A stretch of 64,000 nucleotides of DNA from Clostridia bacterium (GTDB lineage: Bacteria > Bacillota > Clostridia > Lachnospirales > Lachnospiraceae), in contig CAJTEN010000001.1 of assembly GCA_910575245.1 (NCBI GenBank), positions 372,001 to 436,000 of the forward strand. Reading direction: 5' to 3'. Numbering within the stretch: the first letter of the stretch is position 1; every line of letters starts with the position of its first letter. This document shows, piece after piece, positions 34,130 to 42,546 of the stretch. Under the pieces are notes generated by a model. That model was not told the origin of the DNA and searched no databases. It saw only the letters and a list, made by a program, of their open reading frames with translations. The translations under genes and the position numbers were made by a program.

Positions 34130-35398
34130 ATGGAAAATGCAGAAAGACAATCTAAGTTGGATTATATCTGGAATACAGCCGCAGGACTGATCAATGCTGC
34201 AGAAGCTGTGGTTATGTCCATGATTGTCACAAGAATGACAGGACTGGCAGATGCAGGAATGCTCACAATTGCTTTCGCAATAGGCAATCTCATGATGCCT
34301 ATTGGAAAGTTTGGTATACGCAATTATCAGGTGACAGATATGGAAGAGAAGTTTTCTTTTCCTATTTATTTGAGAACTCGTTTTGTAACGGTACTGCTAA
34401 TGGTCATAGCCGTATGCTGTTATTTATTTTATGCAATAAGAAAGCTGGGATATGGTCATGATAAAATTGGCATAATTTTTGCGGTGTGTATGATATATGC
34501 TATAGAAGCCATGGAAGATGTTATATGGGGATATTATCAGCATAGAAATAAATTATATGTTGGAGCTTCGATGTTTTGCTTCAGATGGCTTACTATTTTG
34601 TTGGTTTTTCCTATTGTGTTATATATCAGCAGAAATTTGAGATTTACGTTGTTGTTATGTTTAGCAGCTTCGATAGTAACATTTCTGATTCTGCTAAAGA
34701 TATCATATCCACGGTTTTGCAGTGAAGAAGACAGATCGGTAATGGCGCTTTTTAGAAGAGATGACTCTCGGAAAATCGGAAGACTTCTAAAAGTAGTATT
34801 TCCGCTTTTTGGTATTTCATTTTTATCTTTTTTTGAAAATAATGCACCCAAATATGCTATTGACGCATGTTTGACAGATGAGGTACAGGCATGTTATGGA
34901 TTTGTGGCTATGCCTGTTTTTGTCATTGGCCTGTTGAACAATTTTGTATATCAGCCGACACTTGTTCCTATGGCAGTTGAGTGGGAGCATAAGCAGATGC
35001 AGAAGTTTAAAAGAAGAATTGCCAAGCAGTTTTCTTTCATTGGAATAATTTCTGTAATATGCATAGCAGGAGCATATTTGCTTGGAATTCCGGTATTATC
35101 GGTTCTTTATAATACGGATTTGTCCGGTTACAAATCAGAGCTTATGATACTTCTTCTGGCAAGTGTATTTCTTGCAGCATCAGGGTACCAAAGCGTTGTG
35201 CTGACGATTATGCGTTGCCAAAAAGCATTGTTATGGCCTCACTGTGTTGTTTCTATCATCGCGGCAATTAGCTTAAATTTTATTGTACCGGAATGTGGGA
35301 CTATTGGAGCAGCTTGCTGTTATTTAGCTTTAATGATGCTTTTATGTCTGCTCTATGGAAGTATTCTATTAGTAAAAATAAAAGGAAGTAAGAAATGA
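34130..35398 (+). CDS. Wzx-like polysaccharide flippase (MOP superfamily)
   Basis: 422 aa with about 12 hydrophobic segments spread over the whole length and few charged residues inside them, as in Wzx/MATE-type flippases. The start LDYIWNTAAGLINAAEAVVM resembles the first helix of Wzx proteins. It should move undecaprenyl-linked repeat units across the membrane. The window also has a PglK-like ABC flippase (19505-21346), so two export routes exist. Its ATG has only a weak ribosome site. Its stop overlaps the next gene by ATGA. Confidence 0.75.
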   Translation: MENAERQSKLDYIWNTAAGLINAAEAVVMSMIVTRMTGLADAGMLTIAFAIGNLMMPIGKFGIRNYQVTDMEEKFSFPIYLRTRFVTVLLMVIAVCCYLFYAIRKLGYGHDKIGIIFAVCMIYAIEAMEDVIWGYYQHRNKLYVGASMFCFRWLTILLVFPIVLYISRNLRFTLLLCLAASIVTFLILLKISYPRFCSEEDRSVMALFRRDDSRKIGRLLKVVFPLFGISFLSFFENNAPKYAIDACLTDEVQACYGFVAMPVFVIGLLNNFVYQPTLVPMAVEWEHKQMQKFKRRIAKQFSFIGIISVICIAGAYLLGIPVLSVLYNTDLSGYKSELMILLLASVFLAASGYQSVVLTIMRCQKALLWPHCVVSIIAAISLNFIVPECGTIGAACCYLALMMLLCLLYGSILLVKIKGSKK

Positions 35399-36168
35399 AA
35401 GTAGTTATTTTAGCCGGCGGCACAAGAAGTACGATCAGCAATGAGCAGCAGGGAATTCCGAAACCAATGGTAGAAATTGGCGGGAAGCCTCTGCTATGGC
35501 ATATTATGAAAAGTTATTCTGCCCATGGATTCAACGAATTTGTTATATGCGGCGGATATAAGGTCGATTTGATCAAAGAATACTTTATGGATTTCTATAT
35601 ATATCAGTCAGATATAACTGTGGATTTGCAGGCCAATACGATACAGGTTCATAAGAACCGCACAGAGGATTGGAAAGTAACGGTGGTAGATACAGGTTTA
35701 TATAGTGCAACAGGGCATCGTGTGGCGCAGATACAGAATTATATCACAGAGAAGACTTTCATTGTAACGAATGGGGACTGTCTCTCTGACATTAACATTA
35801 CTGACATGATCGCTTATCATGAGATACAAGGCAAAAAGGCAACGATGGCAGTGGCAAGGCCGACGGGAAGGAATGAAGCTTTGCAGATAGCGGAGGATGG
35901 ACGGATCGTCAGAGATGCCAACAATACCCGTGAAAGCCAGGCGTGGACAAATGCATGTCTGTATGTCTTGGAGAAAAAGGTTTTCGGCAGCCTGAACGGA
36001 AATTATAGTCTGGAGAGTCTTCTGACTGATAATCTGGCAGAGGACGGACAGCTTATCACATACAAGCACAATGGCTTCTGGACACCGGTCGAGACGTACC
36101 GGGACAGAGTTAACATGGAGAATCTGTGGAACGCGGGAGTTGCACCATGGATCAAGGAGATAAGATGA
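35395..36168 (+). CDS. Divergent glucose-1-phosphate cytidylyltransferase paralogue (RfbF-like)
   Basis: 257 aa, identical in length to the regular RfbF encoded 81 bp downstream and clearly related along its whole length (PKPM-EIG-KPLLWHIMK, EFVICGGYK, YIYQSD). Yet key sites differ. The nucleotide loop LAGGKGSR of the neighbour reads LAGGTRST here, GRFGAI reads GRNEAL, and the lysine of the later EKA/EKP loop is missing. The NGD acidic motif is kept. It may use another sugar phosphate or be inactive and regulatory. GGAAG precedes the ATG, which overlaps the flippase stop. Confidence 0.75.
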   Translation: MKVVILAGGTRSTISNEQQGIPKPMVEIGGKPLLWHIMKSYSAHGFNEFVICGGYKVDLIKEYFMDFYIYQSDITVDLQANTIQVHKNRTEDWKVTVVDTGLYSATGHRVAQIQNYITEKTFIVTNGDCLSDINITDMIAYHEIQGKKATMAVARPTGRNEALQIAEDGRIVRDANNTRESQAWTNACLYVLEKKVFGSLNGNYSLESLLTDNLAEDGQLITYKHNGFWTPVETYRDRVNMENLWNAGVAPWIKEIR

Positions 36169-36249
36169 CGGCAATTGATGCCGGAATTGCAGAGCAGTAT
36201 TCAGATAACCTGAAATTTACGGACCGTATATAAGTGGAGAGCATATTGA

Positions 36250-37023
36250 ATGAAGGTAATCATTCTGGCAGGAGGCAAGGGAAGCCGGATCAGCGAAGAA
36301 TCCGTCTTAAAACCGAAACCGATGATAGAGGTTGGAGATAAGCCTATCCTGTGGCATATCATGAAAATATATTCAGCCTTTGGCTATGACGATTTTATTA
36401 TTTGTTGTGGCTATAAGGGACATATGATTAAAAAATATTTTATCCATTATTACATGTATCAGTCGGATGCAACCTTCAGCCTGCTGGATAAGTCGAGTGA
36501 GTATCATAATTCCGCAGCAGAGCCATGGCGGGTGACATTGGCAAATACAGGACTGGATACGCTGACTGCCGGACGTATTTTACAGATCCGCGATTATATC
36601 GGAGATGATGAGAGTTTCATGCTGACGTATGGTGACGGTGTGGCGGATATCGATATTCCGGCATTGCTTGCATTCCACAAATCTCATGGCAGGATCGCGA
36701 CCATTACGGCTACGCAGCCGGAAGGACGTTTCGGCGCGATCAAAATAGACGAGAACGAATTGATTGAAAGTTTTAAAGAAAAGGCGCGCAAAGACCAGTC
36801 CTGGGTAAATGCGGGGTTTATGGTGTTAAACAGAGAGGTGTTTGATTATCTGGGAGACGGGTCGGAAATGCTTGAAGCCTCGCCTTTTGAAAGACTGGCG
36901 AATGATCATCAGATGGCGGCATATAAGCATCCGGGCTTCTGGTCGCCTATGGATACAGTGCATGACAGGGCGTATCTGGAAGGATTATGGGGAAGCGGGA
37001 AGGCTCCTTGGAAGATCTGGTAA
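36250..37023 (+). CDS. rfbF: Glucose-1-phosphate cytidylyltransferase
   Basis: 257 aa. It makes CDP-glucose from CTP and glucose-1-phosphate, the first step toward CDP-3,6-dideoxyhexoses. The signature LAGGKGSRISEES at residues 6-18, then KPKPMIEVGDKPILWHIMK, the metal motif TYGDGVADID, and GRFGAIKI are all in place. rfbH and rfbG follow at 38110 and 39582, completing the pathway core. A 1.1-kb insertion of a small gene and a broken HD gene separates it from rfbH, though the usual order is contiguous. Confidence 0.92.
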   Translation: MKVIILAGGKGSRISEESVLKPKPMIEVGDKPILWHIMKIYSAFGYDDFIICCGYKGHMIKKYFIHYYMYQSDATFSLLDKSSEYHNSAAEPWRVTLANTGLDTLTAGRILQIRDYIGDDESFMLTYGDGVADIDIPALLAFHKSHGRIATITATQPEGRFGAIKIDENELIESFKEKARKDQSWVNAGFMVLNREVFDYLGDGSEMLEASPFERLANDHQMAAYKHPGFWSPMDTVHDRAYLEGLWGSGKAPWKIW

Positions 37024-37080
37024 ATATGTATATGGTTATTGGTACGGTTGCAAATAGACGGAATATAATATATAATCTGA

Positions 37081-37109
37081 TTGACAAAAGAAATCCTCGC
37101 TGTTAGAAT
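37081..37109 (+). promoter_or_regulatory. Near-consensus sigma-A promoter
   Basis: TTGACA at 37081-37086, a 17-bp spacer and TAGAAT at 37104-37109. This is the best promoter match in the window. It lies in the 127-bp gap after rfbF and would start a transcript about 60 bp before the small gene at 37178, so that gene and possibly rfbH-rfbG do not depend on upstream read-through. Confidence 0.75.
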
Positions 37110-37177
37110 TTGTAATATATAATTTTGGTAAAGCTGCATATAGTAGGAGTATGATAGAGGAAAATACGGAGGAGCCT

Positions 37178-37540
37178 ATGTATATTTATATTGAAATTGA
37201 GGAATTGGTAGCAAATGCCTTAATTGAATTGGTGGAGAAGAAGGGCAGAAGGGAAGTGCTGTTCAAAGAATTGGATGAATATGGCGCCCGTGTGGTGGAT
37301 ATTCTGAGCAGTGACGGGGAAACAAAGGCTGTTTTGGTAGTTTCCAGAGAAAGCCAGATAGCTATGTTGGAAGATTACACAGATATGTTTGAGCCGTTTG
37401 AAAAGGAAGGCGCGAAGGGAATACGATTAAAAGACGGAATTCTTACAATGCAGTTATGGATGCGCTTCTGTACTTCTCTTTCCATGAAAGTTATTGATGC
37501 ATTCCGGTCAGCAAGTCCGAAAGAAGCTTTGGGAGTATAA
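37178..37540 (+). CDS. Small protein of unknown function, copy 1 of a paralogous pair
   Basis: 120 aa from ATG 37178, which has CGGAGGAG four bases ahead; an earlier ATG at 37151 has its GGAG too close. I do not recognise the family. The protein is soluble, about half acidic or basic residues, with alternating strand and helix: IEIEELVANALIELVEKKG, LDEYGARVVDILSS, AVLVVSRES. It is clearly related to the 121-aa protein at 46219-46584, sharing LVANALIE-V and LDEYGA-V-D-L and a similar C-terminal A-ALG end. It has its own strong promoter and sits inside the rfb operon, next to a truncated HD-domain gene. Confidence 0.7.
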   Translation: MYIYIEIEELVANALIELVEKKGRREVLFKELDEYGARVVDILSSDGETKAVLVVSRESQIAMLEDYTDMFEPFEKEGAKGIRLKDGILTMQLWMRFCTSLSMKVIDAFRSASPKEALGV

Positions 37541-37544
37541 TATA

Positions 37545-38042
37545 GTGGCAAATAAAAGATTTAAGGATCCAATTTATGGTTATATAGAGATAGATGCATC
37601 TTTGATCATGCAGGTAGTGGATACCGCAGAGTTCCAACGGTTGCGCGATGTTATACAGACCAGCTATTCTCCGCTCTATTCGTCAGCAGTGCATAATCGT
37701 TTCGCCCATTCAATAGGAGTTTATTATTTAGGTAAAATGGCGGCGGAAGCATTTCATGAATCGATTCGCGCAAAATCCTTGCAGGTTCCCGAAAATATTA
37801 GCCAGTATATTGAAGTTTTCGAGTTGGCATGTTTGCTTCACGATGTTGGACATGCCCCGTTTTCGCATACCGGTGAACAGTTTTATTTGTATAAGGGTGA
37901 ACGGGTAAGATTACATAATACATTGATTCAATTAACTTATTATAACAGAAAGACAACAGAGGAGACATTGTCGATAGCAGGATTGATAGATGACTTGCTT
38001 ACATTATCAACAAATAGGGCAGTCGGTAACAGACTCATATGA
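37545..38042 (+). pseudogene. Truncated HD-domain phosphohydrolase
   Basis: 165 codons from GTG 37545. The N-terminus KRFKDPIYGYIEID, the R-x-HS segment VHNRFAHSIGVYYLG and the metal motif LHDVGHAPFSHT are those of the HD-domain dNTPase-like hydrolases, which normally run to about 400 residues. Here the frame ends soon after the HD motif, and the 60 bp before rfbH show no continuation that I can follow. The C-terminal two thirds are thus missing, most likely through a deletion or recombination at the border with rfbH. It may be expressed but is unlikely to be a working enzyme. Confidence 0.7.
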
Positions 38043-38109
38043 ATCGACATATTTTGGGTGAACAAAGTCAGTGCAACAGAAATCTTACCGAAAATAGATA
38101 GGAGAAAAA

Positions 38110-39456
38110 ATGAATCAGAAAACAGAACAACAGGCCAAAGAAGAAATATTAAATCTTGTGAAGGAATATTGTGACACATATCACAATGTCACTAAACCTT
38201 TTGAAGAAGGACAACGCATCCCCTATGCGTCCAGAGTATATGACAGCGCGGAGATGGTCAACTTAGTAGACAGTGCCCTGGAATTCTGGTTGACAGCGGG
38301 ACGTTATACGGATGAGTTTGAGAAGAAAATGGCGGAGTATCTGGGTGTTAAATTCTGTTCTCTTGTCAATTCGGGTTCTTCTGCCAATCTTATCGCTTTT
38401 ATGGCGCTGACATCACCGCTTCTGGGTGACAGGGCAGTAAGGCGCGGCGATGAAGTGATCACGGTAGCGGCAGGATTTCCGACAACTGTGTCACCTATGA
38501 TACAGTATGGTGCGGTGCCGGTTTTCGTTGATGTGACGATTCCACAGTATAACATAGATGTTACTATGCTGGAGGAAGCTTTATCCCCGAAGACGAAAGC
38601 AGTCATGATTGCGCATACTTTGGGGAACCCTTTTGATCTGAAGGCTGTCAGTGAATTCTGCCGGAAACATGATTTGTGGCTGATTGAGGACAACTGTGAT
38701 GCTCTCGGTTCTGAATATACAATAGACGGTGAGACGAAACTGACCGGCACAATCGGCGATATCGGCACTTCCAGCTTTTATCCGCCACATCATATGACAA
38801 TGGGTGAGGGCGGAGCAGTCTATACAGATAACCCGCTGCTTCATAAGAGTATACGCTCGTTCCGGGATTGGGGGCGGGATTGTGTCTGTCCGTCAGGACG
38901 GGACAACCTGTGTGGACATCGTTTTGACAGACAGTACGGAGAACTTCCGACGGGATATGACCACAAGTATGTATACTCCCATTTTGGGTATAATCTGAAA
39001 GCAACGGATATGCAGGCAGCAATCGGCTGTGCCCAGTTGGAGAAATTTCCTTCTTTCGTGGAGCGAAGACGTTATAATTTTGACAGATTAAAGAGTGTTC
39101 TTTTGGCGGCAGATGAGCATATTATGGATCGTTTGATCCTGCCGGAGGCCTGTGAGCATTCTAATCCAAGCTGGTTTGGTTTTATGGTTACCTGCCGGGA
39201 AGGTGTTGACCGTAATAAGGTGGTGCCGTATATGGAGTCACATGGTATTCAAACGAGAATGCTTTTTGCAGGTAACTTAACGAAGCATCCATGCTTTGAC
39301 GAAATGAGAGCTACAGGAGAAGGTTACCGGATCGTGGGGAAGTTGGCCAATACAGACCGTATCATGGAAGACACCTTCTGGATTGGAGTCTATCCGGGCA
39401 TGACGGATGAGATGATTGATTATATGGCGAAGACCTTGATTGGTGCCATTGCATAG
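38110..39456 (+). CDS. rfbH: CDP-4-keto-6-deoxyglucose 3-dehydrase (E1)
   Basis: 448 aa. RfbH/AscC/DdhC removes the C3 hydroxyl with PMP and an iron-sulfur cluster. It has the aminotransferase fold, but the PLP lysine is replaced by histidine in SFYPPHHMTMGEGG (about residues 222-235), the mark of this enzyme. Cys258, Cys260 and Cys268 in DCVCPSGRDNLCGH, with Cys196 upstream, match the E1 cluster ligands. TAGGAG lies before the ATG. The partner reductase E3 (RfbI/AscD) is not found in the window, so it must be encoded elsewhere or replaced by a general ferredoxin system. Confidence 0.93.
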   Translation: MNQKTEQQAKEEILNLVKEYCDTYHNVTKPFEEGQRIPYASRVYDSAEMVNLVDSALEFWLTAGRYTDEFEKKMAEYLGVKFCSLVNSGSSANLIAFMALTSPLLGDRAVRRGDEVITVAAGFPTTVSPMIQYGAVPVFVDVTIPQYNIDVTMLEEALSPKTKAVMIAHTLGNPFDLKAVSEFCRKHDLWLIEDNCDALGSEYTIDGETKLTGTIGDIGTSSFYPPHHMTMGEGGAVYTDNPLLHKSIRSFRDWGRDCVCPSGRDNLCGHRFDRQYGELPTGYDHKYVYSHFGYNLKATDMQAAIGCAQLEKFPSFVERRRYNFDRLKSVLLAADEHIMDRLILPEACEHSNPSWFGFMVTCREGVDRNKVVPYMESHGIQTRMLFAGNLTKHPCFDEMRATGEGYRIVGKLANTDRIMEDTFWIGVYPGMTDEMIDYMAKTLIGAIA

Positions 39457-39581
39457 TACACTCTCTTGCCGCTATGTCAGCCGGCGGCCGTATGCCCTCT
39501 GTATGCAGGAATGGCGATGTGTCTGCTGTCTTGCATACAGAGGGGAATAGGATGGAAAATTAATGTGAAAGGAGCAGGGCT

Positions 39582-40688
39582 ATGGCACAGTTTGATTTTG
39601 CTATGGATTTCTATAAAGATAGAAAGGTATTGGTCACGGGGCATACAGGATTTAAAGGAACCTGGATGTGCATGCTGCTGGTACAGGCGGGAGCGAAAGT
39701 GACGGGATACGCATTGGAGCCGCCGACGGATCCTGGCGTTTTTAAACTGAGCGGCATAGAAGGGAAGATCAATTCTGTTACAGGCGATGTGCGGGATCTG
39801 GCTTATTTACAGAAGGTGTTTGACGAAGCACAGCCGGAAGTGGTCATTCATATGGCGGCACAGCCGATTGTCCGTGAATCATACCGCAATCCTGTCTATA
39901 CTTATGAAGTAAATGTGATGGGGACAGTCAATGTGCTGGAGTGCGTCCGCAGGCATCCTTGTGTGCGCTCTTTTGTGAACGTTACCACGGATAAAGTATA
40001 CCTGAATAAAGAGTGGGAGTGGGGATATCGGGAGAATGAGGAATTAAACGGCTATGATCCGTATTCCAATTCTAAATCTTGCTCGGAACTGGTGACAAGC
40101 AGTTACCGGAATTCTTATTTCCAGCCGGAGGAGCATGCCAAAGATATGGCGGAGCGTCCGGCGGCGATTTCTACGGCACGTGCGGGTAATGTAATCGGCG
40201 GCGGTGATTTCGCGGCAGACAGGATCATTCCGGACTGTGTGCGCGCCGTATTAGAGAACAGGCAGATTATTGTCAGAAATCCTTATTCCACAAGGCCGTA
40301 TCAGCATGTGCTGGAACCGGTCGCAGTGTACCTGATGCTGGCGGCAAAGCAGTATGAGAATCCTGATTATGCCGGATGCTATAATGTGGGACCGGACGAA
40401 ACGGACTGCTATGCAACGGGAGAACTTGTAACGCTGTTTTGTGAGAAATGGAACCAGGCGGCCGGCGCACAGGCCACATGGAAGAATGAATATGACGGCG
40501 GCCCCCATGAAGCTAATTTCCTGAAACTGGACTGTTCTAAACTGAAAGGGACATTCGGATGGAAACCGGTATGGAATGTGGAGCAGGCGATGGAGATGAT
40601 TGTGGAGTGGACAGCTGCGTACGGGCGTGGTGAGAATATGGCGGATATTATGGAAAGGCAGATTCGCACATTTTTGGATGATAAATAA
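39582..40688 (+). CDS. rfbG: CDP-glucose 4,6-dehydratase
   Basis: 368 aa, extended SDR. The NAD loop TGHTGFKGTWM (about 20-30), a TTDKVYLNKEW strand and the Y-x3-K pair in YDPYSNSKS are characteristic of RfbG. It turns CDP-glucose into CDP-4-keto-6-deoxyglucose, the substrate of RfbH. AAAGGAG lies nine bases ahead of the ATG. The 125-bp spacer after rfbH shows no clear promoter or terminator. Order rfbF-(insertion)-rfbH-rfbG differs from the usual rfbF-G-H. Confidence 0.93.
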   Translation: MAQFDFAMDFYKDRKVLVTGHTGFKGTWMCMLLVQAGAKVTGYALEPPTDPGVFKLSGIEGKINSVTGDVRDLAYLQKVFDEAQPEVVIHMAAQPIVRESYRNPVYTYEVNVMGTVNVLECVRRHPCVRSFVNVTTDKVYLNKEWEWGYRENEELNGYDPYSNSKSCSELVTSSYRNSYFQPEEHAKDMAERPAAISTARAGNVIGGGDFAADRIIPDCVRAVLENRQIIVRNPYSTRPYQHVLEPVAVYLMLAAKQYENPDYAGCYNVGPDETDCYATGELVTLFCEKWNQAAGAQATWKNEYDGGPHEANFLKLDCSKLKGTFGWKPVWNVEQAMEMIVEWTAAYGRGENMADIMERQIRTFLDDK

Positions 40689-40787
40689 TTTGATGTGAGG
40701 CGATATGGTCTGGTTTTGCTTTTGTTGATCGGGAAGGATCTGCTTTTGCTGGTTTATAAGGTTATCCATGGGCGGATATGTTTTACT

Positions 40788-40890
40788 TATAGTAAACGAC
40801 ATAACAAATTTCTGCTTCCGTCTCCTGCCAAAGCCATATGCGGAAGCTTTTGCAGGGCCGAAAAGGAAATTTTTAATGTCGTTAACTATA
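40788..40890. repeat. 103-bp MITE-like inverted-repeat element
   Basis: The two ends, 40788-40812 and 40866-40890, are inverted copies matching at about 22 of 25 positions, beginning TATAGTAAACGACAT on the left and TATAGTTAACGACAT on the reverse strand of the right. Inside are a second inverted pair GCTTCCG (40814) and CGGAAGC (40841), so the whole can fold. It lies in the 243-bp gap after rfbG and has no coding capacity. The same terminal sequence recurs as a 35-bp palindrome at 52338-52372. It may be a non-autonomous element or a conserved RNA/operator palindrome. Confidence 0.55.
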
Positions 40891-40931
40891 GAAGGTGTCG
40901 ATTAAAAAGGAATCCTGGGAAGGGTATAAAG

Positions 40932-42305
40932 ATGAGAAAAAGATACAGAAAGTGGGTTGGCATTTGGGGGAAGAGTAATGATATAACATTTTTACTTTTT
41001 TTGGTGACAACTGCCTTTTTGATGGTGTGCAGTATTATCTGGGTATATCATATCAGGGTCCTGAATGGGCCTAAGGTATATTCCGACGGATTTGGATACT
41101 TTGTATATTTGCCGGCATTGATTTACGGAGATTTCGATTTCGGGTTTGTGGAAGGGTGGGAACACCCGTTAAAGCTGATCGAAGCAGCCGGAGGGTATGT
41201 CAATAAATATCCGGTGGGAGTAGCTGTCATGGAAAGTCCGTTTTTTTTTGCGGCCCATTTGATTTCTCTTTTAAGAGATGCAGTGACAGGGAGTATGACG
41301 GCAACCGGATATAGCAATCTTTATCAGTATATGGTACTTTTCGGGGGAGTCTGCTACTGGACAGCCGGAACAGCAGTGCTGTACAAACTGCTGACGAAAT
41401 ATCTTGGATTTTCAAAGAAAGTGTCCCTGCTTACATGCATTGTAATTACTTATGGGACGAACCTGTTCCATTATGCATCTTATGATGCCTGCTTTTCACA
41501 TGTGTACTCTTATTTTCTGTTCAATGTGTTCCTATATTATCTGTGCTGGTATGAAGAGCGGGATGAAGAGGGCAGGACCAGACTGTGGCAGACCTGTATA
41601 TTTGGTTTACTGGCAGGGTTGATTTTTATGTGCCGCAATACAAACATTTTATTTGTATTGACTTATGTATTTTATAATGTTGTCAATTGGAAAACGTTGC
41701 GGGCGAGAATTGTTAAAATATGGAAACCGGTTAGATCTGTTCCGATTATTCTGACTGGATGTGTGACGATTTTTCCTCAGCTCCTTTACTGGCATACGGC
41801 AACAGGGCATTGGTTTTTATATTCCTATGGCGAGGAGTCTTTTTACTGGCTGGCGCCTCAGCTTGGGAAATTCCTGTTCAGTGTGAGAAAAGGATTGTTT
41901 TTTTGGAGTCCTGTTCTTTTGCTTGCTTTGGTTGGAATGGTCGTTGCACTTAAGGTGAAAGGAAAGCTTTACACCGGATTGATGGCGTTCTTTATATTGA
42001 TTGTGTATGTATCCAGTGCATGGTGGATGTGGTTTTATGGCGGTTCATTTGGACAGCGGGTTGTGGTTGATTTTATGTGTTTGTTTGCGGTTTTTATTGC
42101 ATATTTATTTGACAGACTGGAAAAGTGGCATACGCAGAGCGGCCGACGAGGCGGGTATAAAGCGGCTTATGGCGCTGTACTTGTTTTTTGCAGCGTCTGC
42201 ATTGTGTGGAATCTGATCTGTATGGCAGCTTATTGGTATCGTGTGCTCCCATCGGACGGGGCAAACTGGAATACGGTCAGAGATATAGTAGGTATGGTAT
42301 TGTGA
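40932..42305 (+). CDS. Multi-pass membrane protein, GT39/GT-C-like glycosyltransferase
   Basis: 457 aa from ATG 40932 (GGGAAGGG ahead). The longer frame from 40695 runs through the repeat element and is not credible as protein. There are about 10 membrane segments. The first outer loop holds NGPKVYSDGFGYFVYLPAL, with Asp in the position GT-C enzymes use for the lipid-phosphate sugar. AWWMWFYGGSFGQR near residue 360 is also typical of this membrane-transferase group. It probably adds one sugar from undecaprenyl phosphate outside the membrane. Donor and target are unknown. Confidence 0.68.
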   Translation: MRKRYRKWVGIWGKSNDITFLLFLVTTAFLMVCSIIWVYHIRVLNGPKVYSDGFGYFVYLPALIYGDFDFGFVEGWEHPLKLIEAAGGYVNKYPVGVAVMESPFFFAAHLISLLRDAVTGSMTATGYSNLYQYMVLFGGVCYWTAGTAVLYKLLTKYLGFSKKVSLLTCIVITYGTNLFHYASYDACFSHVYSYFLFNVFLYYLCWYEERDEEGRTRLWQTCIFGLLAGLIFMCRNTNILFVLTYVFYNVVNWKTLRARIVKIWKPVRSVPIILTGCVTIFPQLLYWHTATGHWFLYSYGEESFYWLAPQLGKFLFSVRKGLFFWSPVLLLALVGMVVALKVKGKLYTGLMAFFILIVYVSSAWWMWFYGGSFGQRVVVDFMCLFAVFIAYLFDRLEKWHTQSGRRGGYKAAYGAVLVFCSVCIVWNLICMAAYWYRVLPSDGANWNTVRDIVGMVL

Positions 42306-42375
42306 AGAACAAGGCAACCAGGTAATTATGATGGGTAACAGCCTGGCAAGAACTGAGCTTTGTGCTTTCTCAAAG

Positions 42376-42404
42376 TTGTAAACCGAAAGTATTTATGCTA
42401 GAAT
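42376..42404 (+). promoter_or_regulatory. Sigma-A promoter before the GT2/UXS genes
   Basis: TTGTAA at 42376-42381, a 17-bp spacer and TAGAAT at 42399-42404, in the 241-bp gap 42306-42546. The leader to the ATG at 42547 would be about 135 nt. I see no clear terminator in the same gap. Confidence 0.6.
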
Positions 42405-42546
42405 ATATCGCTATATGACTCAGCGAATTCATGTGGCGCGGTATCTGCTAAACCACTATATAAATGAAAAGTCAAAGCCTGCAGCTAAAGCTATAAGATA
42501 CAAATGGAATTTAAGGTTATATAAAAAGTGAAGGAGACGCTCTCAG

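Noticed and set aside
40695-40931. N-terminal extension of the membrane protein from GTG 40695
   Set aside because: It would translate straight through the inverted-repeat element, and the ATG at 40932 has a proper ribosome site.
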